A stretch of DNA of 64,000 bases. Origin: Micavibrio sp. UBA6147 (GTDB taxonomy: Bacteria > Pseudomonadota > Alphaproteobacteria > Micavibrionales > UBA1664). Below the pieces are notes generated by a model that was not told the DNA's origin, searched no databases, and saw only the letters and a program-made list of their open reading frames with translations. The stretch covers positions 382,492-446,491 of the forward strand of contig DIUX01000004.1 of NCBI GenBank assembly GCA_002423185.1, written 5' to 3'. Shown one piece after another: positions 43,607-50,606 of this stretch. How positions within the stretch are numbered: the stretch's first letter is position 1; every line of letters starts with the position of its first letter. Made by a program: the position numbers and the translations under genes.

Positions 43607-43638
43607 GCTCGGACAATCCTTCTAGTTCCGTCCATTTT
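43607..43638 (+). repeat. candidate attachment-site repeat of the tRNA-Pro 3' end
   Basis: AATCCTTCTAGTTCCGTCCATTTT matches the tRNA 3' end and its flank at about 21 of 24 positions with one gap. It lies about 700 bases beyond the tRNA and bounds the AT-rich segment. An imperfect but positioned repeat like this fits the right end of an old tRNA-site insertion. Confidence 0.5.
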
Positions 43639-43776
43639 CAAGGCTTTCAGGGTGTCTGAAATTTTTCCCTTATTAAAATAACTCTGAATTTTGTGCGGCA
43701 TCGTTGCGTTTGCGGGATGGCGGGGGTCTGCTATGATTGTTTGCGGATATGATTCCGTGGCAAATGGGAGGAATAC

Positions 43777-44241
43777 ATGGCGGCTTTTGATTGTTTGGCG
43801 GTTTTGGGGGCTTTGCTTGGGGGGATGTATATTTGGTTGAGTGTGCTGGTGGTGCGGCAAAGGCGGCTGCAAAAAGTGGCGCTGGGGCTTGCGGAGCGGG
43901 GCGGGCTGGGGGTGCGGGCGGTGAATCCGCTCGATAAAGCCGTGCGGGCGCATGGGAATTTCATTGAATATGTGCCGCTGGCGCTCATCTTGCTTGGCTT
44001 TGCGGTGCAAAAGAGCGCGCCTTTATGGGTGATTGCGGGGTGCGGGGTGGCGCTCTTGCTCGGGCGCGTGTGTCATGCCTATAGCCTTTTGTGTCATGAG
44101 CAATATGACGGCAACGGCGTGTTGAAGAATAACCCTGTGTTTCGGATCGGCGGCATGGTTTTGACATTCGCGGCGATCGGGGGCGCGGCGGTTTGGATTT
44201 TATGGGCTGTGTTTTGTTCTGATCTAGGCATCGGGGGCTGA
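43777..44241 (+). CDS. MAPEG family membrane protein
   Basis: A 154-residue four-helix membrane protein. The family signature RAHGNFIEYVPLALILLGF (residues near 58-76) is present. Helices lie near residues 4-22 (CLAVLGALLGGMYIWLSVLVV), 68-80, 87-98 (WVIAGCGVALLLGR) and 127-147. MAPEG members are glutathione transferases or related membrane enzymes. This one resembles the bacterial YecN type whose substrate is unknown. It lies 4 bases before cutA on the same strand, so the two form a pair. Confidence 0.85.
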   Translation: MAAFDCLAVLGALLGGMYIWLSVLVVRQRRLQKVALGLAERGGLGVRAVNPLDKAVRAHGNFIEYVPLALILLGFAVQKSAPLWVIAGCGVALLLGRVCHAYSLLCHEQYDGNGVLKNNPVFRIGGMVLTFAAIGGAAVWILWAVFCSDLGIGG

Positions 44242-44245
44242 AATC

Positions 44246-44581
44246 GTGGGGTATATTGTTGTTTATATGACGGTGCCATCGCATGATGAGGCCGAAAAAA
44301 TTGTGGAGGCGGTACTGAAAAAACGCTTTGCGGCCTGCGCCAATATTATGCCCGCCCACACGGCGATGTATTGGTGGGAAGGCGCGATCCAAAAGGCCGA
44401 GGAAGTCGCGGTGATTTTCAAAACGCGGGAGGATTTGTTCGAGGAGTTGCGGGCGGAGGCTGTGCGGCTTCATTCCTATGATTGCCCCGCGATTGTTGCG
44501 ATGCCGATGACGCAGGCGCATAAGCCGTTTTTGAAGTTTATCGAGATTGAAACGGATGAATTATCGCGCGGCGGCGTGTGA
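44246..44581 (+). CDS. cutA: CutA1-type divalent-cation tolerance protein
   Basis: A 111-residue trimeric PII-like protein linked to copper tolerance. It opens GYIVVYMTVPSHDEAEKIV and has the conserved ACANIMPAHTAMYWWEG and VAVIFKTREDLFEEL, then HSYDCPAIVAMPM. The start is GTG at 44246, 4 bases after the MAPEG stop. A GGGGG element near 44233 gives only a loose ribosome-binding site, so coupling to the upstream gene is likely. Confidence 0.92.
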   Translation: MGYIVVYMTVPSHDEAEKIVEAVLKKRFAACANIMPAHTAMYWWEGAIQKAEEVAVIFKTREDLFEELRAEAVRLHSYDCPAIVAMPMTQAHKPFLKFIEIETDELSRGGV

Positions 44582-44664
44582 GTGTAGCGGCGTAAGGCCG
44601 TGCGGTGAGGGGCTGATGTGAGGCGCTAATCGCGGCGAATTGAGCGGGCGCTTTATTTTACTGC

Positions 44665-44967
44665 CTAGCCACCGAATAGTGGGCGACGTGGGCCGAACAG
44701 GCTGAAACAGACCGTGGCGGTTTCGCGTTGATGGGTATTGGGGTTTGTCACGACATAGCGCCGACCCATGACGCCTTTGCCACAGCCGTTGAAAGCACTG
44801 CGTTCGCCGCCCTCAACCCGAGTGAAGCCTTGTTGTTGCAAATATTGGCTGCCTTCGGAAGACGGATGCGCGGATTCTTGGAGCGATGCAACGCCAACGG
44901 CAAGGGCGATGATGCCTGCGGCGGCGGCTCCGTATAGGGCGGTGAGTTTGAGTGTGCTTGATCTCAT
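44665..44967 (-). CDS. small exported hypothetical protein
   Basis: A 100-residue protein with an N-terminal hydrophobic stretch (LTALYGAAAAGIIALAVGVAS) that may be a signal anchor. A short exported part follows: QQQGFTRVEGGE, then two cysteines in NGCGKGVMGRRYVV and TATVCFSLFG. A glycine/proline/arginine-rich tail ends it. It resembles no family I know. It lies in the same orientation as the secreted protein gene 45085-45528. Confidence 0.6.
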   Translation of the reverse strand: MRSSTLKLTALYGAAAAGIIALAVGVASLQESAHPSSEGSQYLQQQGFTRVEGGERSAFNGCGKGVMGRRYVVTNPNTHQRETATVCFSLFGPRRPLFGG

Positions 44968-45007
44968 GGCTAGGATTGTGGCCGGTTCTATGTGTTATGT
45001 CAATGAA

Positions 45008-45040
45008 AAGCGCCTTCTTATGCATGATAGGAAGGCGCTT
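45008..45040 (-). terminator. terminator after the secreted protein gene at 45085
   Basis: Stem AAGCGCCTTC / GAAGGCGCTT with a 13-base loop. Read on the minus strand it ends the 45085-45528 gene. The T run is short. Confidence 0.75.
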
Positions 45041-45084
45041 AATTGCTTTATTTAACCGCGTTAAAACGCGGCTTCGTTACAAGC

Positions 45085-45528
45085 TTAATTACAGCCGGGT
45101 CTTGGCATGAACGCGACGCCGGGTTGGCTGGCGACGATCGTGATGCCGCTTTGTTCCAATTGCTCAATGGTGTTTTGGGCGCTTTGGATGACGGCGGTAT
45201 AGCCGGCTTGATCCATGAATTCGGCGGTGCTGAGCGTTGAGACTGCGGCGCTGAATTGTGACGCGAAGGTGGATTGGATCTGAGCTTGTACATCGGTGAG
45301 GCTTTGACCGGTTGTCTCAAGGTCGGTTTTGCTCGGGAAAAAGGCGATGTTGATGCCGACCGTTGCGGAATCTGCGGTGCAAGCGGATTGGTTTTCCAAC
45401 ACGGTGACGCTCGCGGTGTCGAATTGTTCGCCTTCAAAGTCAATGATCTCGGCGGATGCGGTGGTTGCGAAAGTGGCGGCGGCGAGGCCGGCGACAACGG
45501 CCAAAGCGGCCTTATGGTTTGTTTTCAT
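45085..45528 (-). CDS. secreted hypothetical protein, 147 residues
   Basis: It has a typical Sec signal peptide, basic then AALAVVAGLAAATFATTASA, with a cleavage at ASA-E near residue 26. The mature part has two cysteines (QSACTAD and RPGC at the end), few aromatic residues, and a helical, glutamine/serine/threonine-rich middle (FASQFSAAVSTLSTAEFMDQ). It is probably periplasmic or secreted. I do not recognise it. The 255 bases upstream hold no gene. Confidence 0.65.
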   Translation of the reverse strand: MKTNHKAALAVVAGLAAATFATTASAEIIDFEGEQFDTASVTVLENQSACTADSATVGINIAFFPSKTDLETTGQSLTDVQAQIQSTFASQFSAAVSTLSTAEFMDQAGYTAVIQSAQNTIEQLEQSGITIVASQPGVAFMPRPGCN

Positions 45529-45727
45529 TGTGATCTCCCAATCATTTTCATATGTTTATCTAAGCCTTTGCATAATCGCAAAAAACCTGAGGACGAAAAA
45601 ACCATAAAAAAACTATGTGTGCAAGGGGCAAGGGCGCATATTTCCTAAGAATTTATGCCGCAGCGCCGCATGAAATCGCGCCTGTTTTCTGGTAAATATC
45701 TGATAATATATGGCAAATTGAAATGAT

Positions 45728-45755
45728 AAAGGCCGGCTGTGAGGCCGGCCTTTTA
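45728..45755. terminator. bidirectional terminator at the end of metY
   Basis: AAAGGCCGGC / GCCGGCCTTT-like stem (7 GC-rich pairs plus A-T flanks) with a 6-base loop, with T on one side and A on the other. Confidence 0.9.
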
Positions 45756-45783
45756 TATTTATCGTGTCGTTAGGTGGGCTGTA

Positions 45784-47100
45784 TCAGGCCGCCATGGACA
45801 AAGTCTGTTTGAGGGCTTGGTCAATATCGGCGATGATGTCGTCGACATTTTCAAGGCCGACAGACAGGCGCACAACCTCTGGCCCGCATCCGGCTTTGAC
45901 CTTTTGGTCTTCGTTGAGTTGCGAATGGGTGGTGGAGGCGGGGTGGATGATGAGGCTTCGCGTATCGCCGATATTGGCGAGGTGGCTGAACATCTTCACC
46001 GAGTCGACAATTTTGACGCCGGCGTCGAATCCGCCGCGCGCGCCGAAGGTGAAGACCGCACTGCCGCGCCCGTCAAAATATTTCTTCGACAGGTTATAAT
46101 ACGGGCTGGACGGCAAGCCGGGGTAATTCACCCATGACACAGCCGGATGTTTTTCAAGGAATTGCGCGACTTTCAATGCGCTGGCGCAGTGACGCTCCAT
46201 CCGCAGTGACAATGTTTCCATCCCCATCAAGGTGATATAGGCGTTCATCGGTTGCTGGTTGAGGCCGAGGTCACGCAGGCCGACCGCGTGGTTATGAACG
46301 GATAATGCCTGATCCCCGAAGCTTTCGGCGAAATTGACGCCGTGATAGCACGGGTCTGGCTTTGCCATGTCGGGGAATTTGTCGGCATATTTCATCCAGT
46401 CAAAGGTGCCGCCGTCAATCACCGCGCCGCCCATGGCATTGCCGTGACCGCTGAGGAATTTGGTGGTGGAGTGGGTGACGATGGAGGCGCCGTATTCGAG
46501 CGGGCGGCACAGATAAGGGGTCGCGATGGTGTTGTCGACAATCAACGGAATGTGGTGTTTGTCGGCGATTTTGGCGAGGGCTTCGATGTCAACGACAACG
46601 CCTTCTGGGTTTGACAGGCTTTCGACAAAAATGGCTTTGGTTTTTTCATCAACGGCGCGGTCGAAATCATCCAGCGTGGTCGGATCGACAAATTTGCAAT
46701 GCCAGCCAAAAGCACGTTTGAAGCTGTGCCCGAATTGGCCGATCGTGCCGCCATAGAGTTTTTGTGACGCGATGAAATTATCACCTGTGCGCATCAAGGA
46801 GAAAAACACCAATAAATGCGCGGCAAGGCCCGACGGGGTGCAGGTTGCGCCCGTGCCGCCCTCGATCATCGCAAGGCGGCCTTCGAGTGCCGATACGGTC
46901 GGGTTGGTGAGGCGGGAATAAATATAGCCCGGCTTGCGAAGGGCGAAAAAGTCGGCGGCTTGCTCGGCGTCTTGGAAGACGAAGGCCGAAGATTGATGAA
47001 TGGCGGTGCTGCGGGCGCCGGTTGCGGCATCGGGCGGGGTGCCGCCATGAATGCATAATGTATCAAAGCCTTTATAGTATTTGGTCGCTTCGTAGGTCAT
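45784..47100 (-). CDS. metY: MetY-type O-acetylhomoserine aminocarboxypropyltransferase
   Basis: A PLP enzyme that makes homocysteine from O-acetylhomoserine and sulfide. It has 438 residues, the long MetY/OAH sulfhydrylase form rather than the ~390-residue MetB/MetZ form. The markers are GFDTLCIHGGTPPDAATGA, YIYSRLTNPTVSALEGRLA in parts, and the PLP-lysine stretch VTHSTTKFLSGHGNAMGG. The C-terminus has HPASTTHSQL. The 319-base upstream region contains an inverted repeat and no riboswitch I can recognise. Confidence 0.93.
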   Translation of the reverse strand: MTYEATKYYKGFDTLCIHGGTPPDAATGARSTAIHQSSAFVFQDAEQAADFFALRKPGYIYSRLTNPTVSALEGRLAMIEGGTGATCTPSGLAAHLLVFFSLMRTGDNFIASQKLYGGTIGQFGHSFKRAFGWHCKFVDPTTLDDFDRAVDEKTKAIFVESLSNPEGVVVDIEALAKIADKHHIPLIVDNTIATPYLCRPLEYGASIVTHSTTKFLSGHGNAMGGAVIDGGTFDWMKYADKFPDMAKPDPCYHGVNFAESFGDQALSVHNHAVGLRDLGLNQQPMNAYITLMGMETLSLRMERHCASALKVAQFLEKHPAVSWVNYPGLPSSPYYNLSKKYFDGRGSAVFTFGARGGFDAGVKIVDSVKMFSHLANIGDTRSLIIHPASTTHSQLNEDQKVKAGCGPEVVRLSVGLENVDDIIADIDQALKQTLSMAA

Positions 47101-47419
47101 TTTGGGCCCTTTCTCTGACTTTTTAGTGCGGTATTATAATACCTTATTTTTAGATCGTTGTTTTTAAACGGTTTTTGGCGGTGTTGCCAGTGTCTTTTCT
47201 GTTGACTTTGACGAGTCAACCATGCAATATCCGCACACCTTAATAGGAAACGCGCGAAAAGCCTAGACGGTTTTGTCAAGAATGCTTGCTGCGCTGCACC
47301 CTGCGGGTCGCTGATAGGCCGGACGGATGGTTCGGAATGCGCACCGACGGAGGCAGTTTCCGGACAGAAATGAATATTAAGACGATTAACTATAGTAAGA
47401 AAAGAAGGGTATCCCCGCT
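47101..47419. other. divergent upstream region of metY and rplM
   Basis: No gene is visible in these 319 bases. On the metY side lies the inverted repeat at 47201-47220. On the rplM side lie a purine-rich ribosome-binding region (AAGAAGGG, 47403-47410) and a small number of GC-rich hairpins between 47281 and 47365. No SAM-II riboswitch core was recognised. Confidence 0.6.
47201..47220. promoter_or_regulatory. operator-like inverted repeat upstream of metY
   Basis: GTTGACT, 6 bases and AGTCAAC form a perfect 7-base dyad with a 13-base centre-to-centre distance, as bound by dimeric repressors. It lies about 100 bases upstream of the metY start. The regulator is unknown. Confidence 0.55.
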
Positions 47420-47881
47420 ATGAAAACCTATTCTGCACGTCCTCAGGATGTAGAGAAAAAATGGGTTCTGATTGATGCTGAAGGCGTCGTTCTGGGCCGT
47501 CTTGCTTCGCTCGTTGCCATGCGTTTGCGCGGCAAGCACAAGCCAATGTTCACCCCCCACATTGATTGTGGTGACCATGTCATCATCATCAACGCGGAAA
47601 AAGTCCACCTGACCGGTAAAAAGCGCGAGAACGACATGTTCTACTGGCACACCGGCCACCCCGGCGGAATTAAAGGCCGCAGCAAAGCAGAAATGCTTGA
47701 CGGCAAATACCCGAACCGCGTCATTGAAAAAGCGGTTGAGCGTATGCTTCCGAAAGGCCCGATGGGTCGTACGCAGTATGGCAACATGCGCGTTTATGCA
47801 GGGACGGAACACCCGCACGAGGCTCAGAAGCCTGAAGTGTTGGATGTTGCATCCATGAACCCGAAAAACAAGCGCGTTTAG
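47420..47881 (+). CDS. rplM: RplM, 50S ribosomal protein L13
   Basis: A 153-residue ribosomal protein. Markers are TYSARPQDVEKKWVLIDAEG at the start, VLGRLASLVAMRLRGKHKP, INAEKVHLTGKK and the RVIEKAVERMLPKGPMGR stretch. It is followed by rpsI 35 bases later, the universal rplM-rpsI pair. The leader has AAGAAGGG about 10 bases before the ATG. Confidence 0.98.
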   Translation: MKTYSARPQDVEKKWVLIDAEGVVLGRLASLVAMRLRGKHKPMFTPHIDCGDHVIIINAEKVHLTGKKRENDMFYWHTGHPGGIKGRSKAEMLDGKYPNRVIEKAVERMLPKGPMGRTQYGNMRVYAGTEHPHEAQKPEVLDVASMNPKNKRV

Positions 47882-47916
47882 GCCACGGCTGAACAGATAA
47901 CCGAAGGAATATTCAA

Positions 47917-48417
47917 ATGGCAGTAGAAAAGAAAATTGACGATTTGAAAGACCTCAAAAGCGTCACCAGTGGCGTTGCTGAAGCCGAAACCGTCAAAACC
48001 GAAGAACCGGCAAAGCCGAAACTTGATGCTCTGGGACGTGCCTATGGCACGGGTCGTCGTAAAGACGCCGTTGCCCGTGTGTGGCTCAAGCCCGGCAAAG
48101 GCCAGATCGTTGTAAACGGCCGTGTACAGGACGAATACTTCAAGCGTCAGACCCAGCGTCTGGTGTTGAACCAACCGTTCTTGGTCATTGGTCGTTTGAA
48201 CGAATTTGATGTAATGTGCACCGTAACGGGTGGCGGTTTGTCCGGTCAGGCCGGCGCGGTTCGCCACGGCATTTCCCGCGCATTGCTCAACTTTGATCCA
48301 TTGTTGCGTAAGGACCTGAAAAAGGCCGGTATGCTCACCCGTGACAGCCGTATTGTCGAACGTAAGAAAGTCGGCAAGCACAAGGCCCGTCGCTCCAAAC
48401 AATGGGCGAAGCGTTAA
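47917..48417 (+). CDS. rpsI: RpsI, 30S ribosomal protein S9
   Basis: A 166-residue form of S9. The first ~40 residues are a charged, alphaproteobacterial-type extension (KIDDLKDLKSVTSGVAEAE). The conserved part starts at AYGTGRRKDAVARVWLKPG and has GLSGQAGAVRHGISRALL, ending in the basic tail KKVGKHKARRSKQWAKR that reaches the P-site. It is co-transcribed with rplM and ends at a strong terminator. Confidence 0.98.
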   Translation: MAVEKKIDDLKDLKSVTSGVAEAETVKTEEPAKPKLDALGRAYGTGRRKDAVARVWLKPGKGQIVVNGRVQDEYFKRQTQRLVLNQPFLVIGRLNEFDVMCTVTGGGLSGQAGAVRHGISRALLNFDPLLRKDLKKAGMLTRDSRIVERKKVGKHKARRSKQWAKR

Positions 48418-48446
48418 TCCATACGGATTACGGATATTATACAATC

Positions 48447-48472
48447 AAGGCGCTCCATCGGGCGCCTTTTTT
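48447..48472 (+). terminator. terminator after rplM-rpsI
   Basis: AAGGCGC, 8-base loop, GCGCCTT and six T. The 140 bases after it, up to 48613, repeat the pentamer GTGCA and its complement several times but hold no gene. Confidence 0.9.
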
Positions 48473-48613
48473 GCTTTTGTTGCTTGGTGTTTCGATTTTT
48501 GAAAGGAATCGCTTGTGCACCCTGCGGGATGCTTGCACACTGATGCAGGTTCACTGGTGCAGGTGCAATGTTGTTTGCATGAACGGCACATGAAATGGCA
48601 AAGGAGTTTATGA

Positions 48614-49144
48614 ATGCCCGCTGTTATCCTCCCCTTTGAAGGGAAATCGCCGATTATTCACCCGTCTTGTTTTATCGCGCCTTTGGCGGCGGTGTCGGGG
48701 GATGTGGTGATCGGTGAAAATTCCAATGTCTGGTTCAATTGTGTCGTGCGCGGCGATGTGAATGAAATCCGCATCGGGCGCGATACGAATATTCAGGACG
48801 GCACGGTGATACACGTTGCAACGCACGGGCAGGGGAGCTATATCGGCGACCGCGTGACGGTGGGGCATATGGCGCTTATTCATGCCTGTACGGTGGAGGA
48901 TGATGCCTTTGTCGGGATGCAGGCCTGCGTCATGGATGGCGCAAAGATCGAGAGCTGGGCAATGGTGGCGGCGGGGAGCCTCGTGACGCCCGATAAAATC
49001 GTGCCGTCAGGCCAGCTCTGGGCAGGGCGTCCGGCGCGGTATGTGCGGGATTTGAACGATGAGGATCGCGCACGGATGAAATGGTCATGGGCGCATTATG
49101 TGACATTGGCGCAGCGCCATGTGCAGAGCATCGCCGGCGCTTGA
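48614..49144 (+). CDS. gamma-class carbonic anhydrase / hexapeptide-repeat protein
   Basis: A 176-residue left-handed beta-helix protein. Hexapeptide turns are seen throughout (VIGENSNVWFNCVVRGD, IRIGRDTNIQDG, AFVGMQACVMDGA). The zinc histidines lie in TVIHVATHG and TVGHMALIHACTV, as in Cam/CamH and the related YrdA and PaaY proteins. It may hydrate carbon dioxide or act as a ferripyochelin-binding-like protein. A clear AAGGAGTTTATGA ribosome-binding region precedes the start. Confidence 0.88.
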   Translation: MPAVILPFEGKSPIIHPSCFIAPLAAVSGDVVIGENSNVWFNCVVRGDVNEIRIGRDTNIQDGTVIHVATHGQGSYIGDRVTVGHMALIHACTVEDDAFVGMQACVMDGAKIESWAMVAAGSLVTPDKIVPSGQLWAGRPARYVRDLNDEDRARMKWSWAHYVTLAQRHVQSIAGA

Positions 49145-49200
49145 TACGGGTGTATGCATGGGCGTGTTGCGGTGCGTGCGCAGCGTGATCCGAAAACAAA

Positions 49201-49228
49201 AACGAGCCAGAAGAAGGCTCGTTTTTTT
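49201..49228. terminator. bidirectional terminator between convergent genes
   Basis: AACGAGCC / GGCTCGTT stem with a 7-base loop, A-rich left and seven T right. It separates the carbonic anhydrase gene from the secreted protein gene at 49259. Confidence 0.93.
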
Positions 49229-49258
49229 ATATGGATGTTTCAGTGCAGGGCGCTTGGC

Positions 49259-50314
49259 CTAGCCACCAACGGCAACACTCGGGGTGCGAATGGCACGGCG
49301 GACGGTGACTTCTGGTTTTGGCTTTTTCATCGCATCGGACACATAATCAAAGGCGTTGATGTTGCCGTTGTTGAAGATTCCGGTGGCGCCTTTGGCAAGG
49401 TTTCCGGCGTTCATCGGCACGCCTTGTTGCAATTCGCCGTTTACGGTTGTGAAGATGGCGGGTTGAACCACGTTCACGACACGACCATCGGGGTAAATGT
49501 CAACAACACCGACGGCGAGGCGGACATAGTAATTGCCGTTTGCGTCGGGGTGGCTGAGGTTCTTGTTTTCATAGAAAATAACGTCGGCTTGGCCTTCATA
49601 TTGATCAGCAAGGTTTGCGAGCAAGCGCTTGGCGGCGAGTTCACCATTCGTGCAATCGCAGGGCATACCGATCTGGATGACACGGCGGACGGATACCGTG
49701 ACGTTTTCATATTGAACGGGCGGCAGGGGTGTGGCCTCAACATCCGGCTTGCGGATGATGATGCGGGTTGTTTGGCCAGCCGGAACTTCACAGCTATCGG
49801 CCTCGGCGCAGTTTTCTTGCAGCGTGGTCGCCGCGGCGGTGAGGATATTGGATGTGCGGGTGCGCTCGATAATCGCACGGGCTTGGGCGACTTGTTCGGC
49901 GGCGGCTTGGTTACACAGGATATCGCGGTCTTGAGGGCCATATTTCACGATATCAAGGCCGGCATCTTCCTTGAACAATGAGCCGATCAAAGGAATCCAG
50001 CCCAAGGCGCGGTCGAAGAAACGCTCGACGCCGTCAACATGGGTGGCGCGTTTGGAAAGCTCAACAAACCCATCGGCACTGACGTTCGGGAAGCGTTCGG
50101 TGGCGAGAACGGTGCGGCCGTTATTGCGGGTAATCACAATTTCTGCTTCGCCATTGGCGTGACCGATCAGGTTGTTAAAGGTCGCTGTGCAACGATTATC
50201 GCTGTTCATACGGTCATGCGGGGCGGCCTCGGCGGACGGTGCGGCGGCAAAGCTGAGCGCTGTTCCGACGGTCAGTACGGCGAGATAGGCGCTGAGTGAT
50301 TTTTGTGCTTTCAT
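49259..50314 (-). CDS. secreted hypothetical protein, 351 residues
   Basis: A signal peptide (KSLSAYLAVLTVGTALSFAAAPSAEA) ends near residue 30. The mature part has cysteines at SDNRCTATF, DILCNQAA, ENCAEADSCEVP and GMPCDCTNGEL, several in pairs. A strand-rich central block (NVTVSVRRVIQIGM, YYVRLAVGVVDIYPDGRVVNVV in parts) could be a folded surface domain. I do not recognise a family. It has its own good promoter candidate at 50353-50381. It may be a surface or periplasmic protein. Confidence 0.65.
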   Translation of the reverse strand: MKAQKSLSAYLAVLTVGTALSFAAAPSAEAAPHDRMNSDNRCTATFNNLIGHANGEAEIVITRNNGRTVLATERFPNVSADGFVELSKRATHVDGVERFFDRALGWIPLIGSLFKEDAGLDIVKYGPQDRDILCNQAAAEQVAQARAIIERTRTSNILTAAATTLQENCAEADSCEVPAGQTTRIIIRKPDVEATPLPPVQYENVTVSVRRVIQIGMPCDCTNGELAAKRLLANLADQYEGQADVIFYENKNLSHPDANGNYYVRLAVGVVDIYPDGRVVNVVQPAIFTTVNGELQQGVPMNAGNLAKGATGIFNNGNINAFDYVSDAMKKPKPEVTVRRAIRTPSVAVGG

Positions 50315-50352
50315 TGTGATTGAACCCTCTGTTTATCTTTGAAAACTGATTT

Positions 50353-50381
50353 AACATAATGCAATTGCTTGCGGAAGTCAA
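50353..50381 (-). promoter_or_regulatory. sigma-70-type promoter candidate for the secreted protein gene
   Basis: On the minus strand TTGACT, exactly 17 bases and TATGTT lie about 40 bases upstream of the ATG at 50314. Both boxes differ from consensus by one or two bases. The rest of the 292-base gap to 50606 has only a GCATCA/TGATGC hairpin near 50530. Confidence 0.7.
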
Positions 50382-50606
50382 GAATTATGTAAACAATTTA
50401 TTAACAGTAAGAGAAAGCAGAGAATAAGCGAGAGAAAGTTGGGGGAAATAGCGAGAAAAATAGCTTGGTCGCGCCAAGACTGCGTTGATCAAAGTAGGGG
50501 CGAAGATGTGGTCGTGCCGTCACGCAGGGGCATCATAAGTGATGCTTAAAGGCAACCATCTGCAAGGGCGCGATGCTGTGAGCGCTTCTATAAGGATGCC
50601 CCGCGC

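Noticed and set aside
43567..43638. A whole tRNA pseudogene at the right end of the tRNA-Pro insert (TAGCTCAGT precedes the repeat)
   Set aside because: No acceptor or anticodon stem can be built. Only the 3' part is similar to tRNA-Pro.
47101..47419. SAM-II riboswitch upstream of metY
   Set aside because: The core helix and conserved loop were not found on the minus strand. Only a protein-type dyad is visible.
48480..48600. GTGCA-rich stretch as a repeat array
   Set aside because: The spacing is irregular and the copies are five bases long, which is expected by chance in such a short region.
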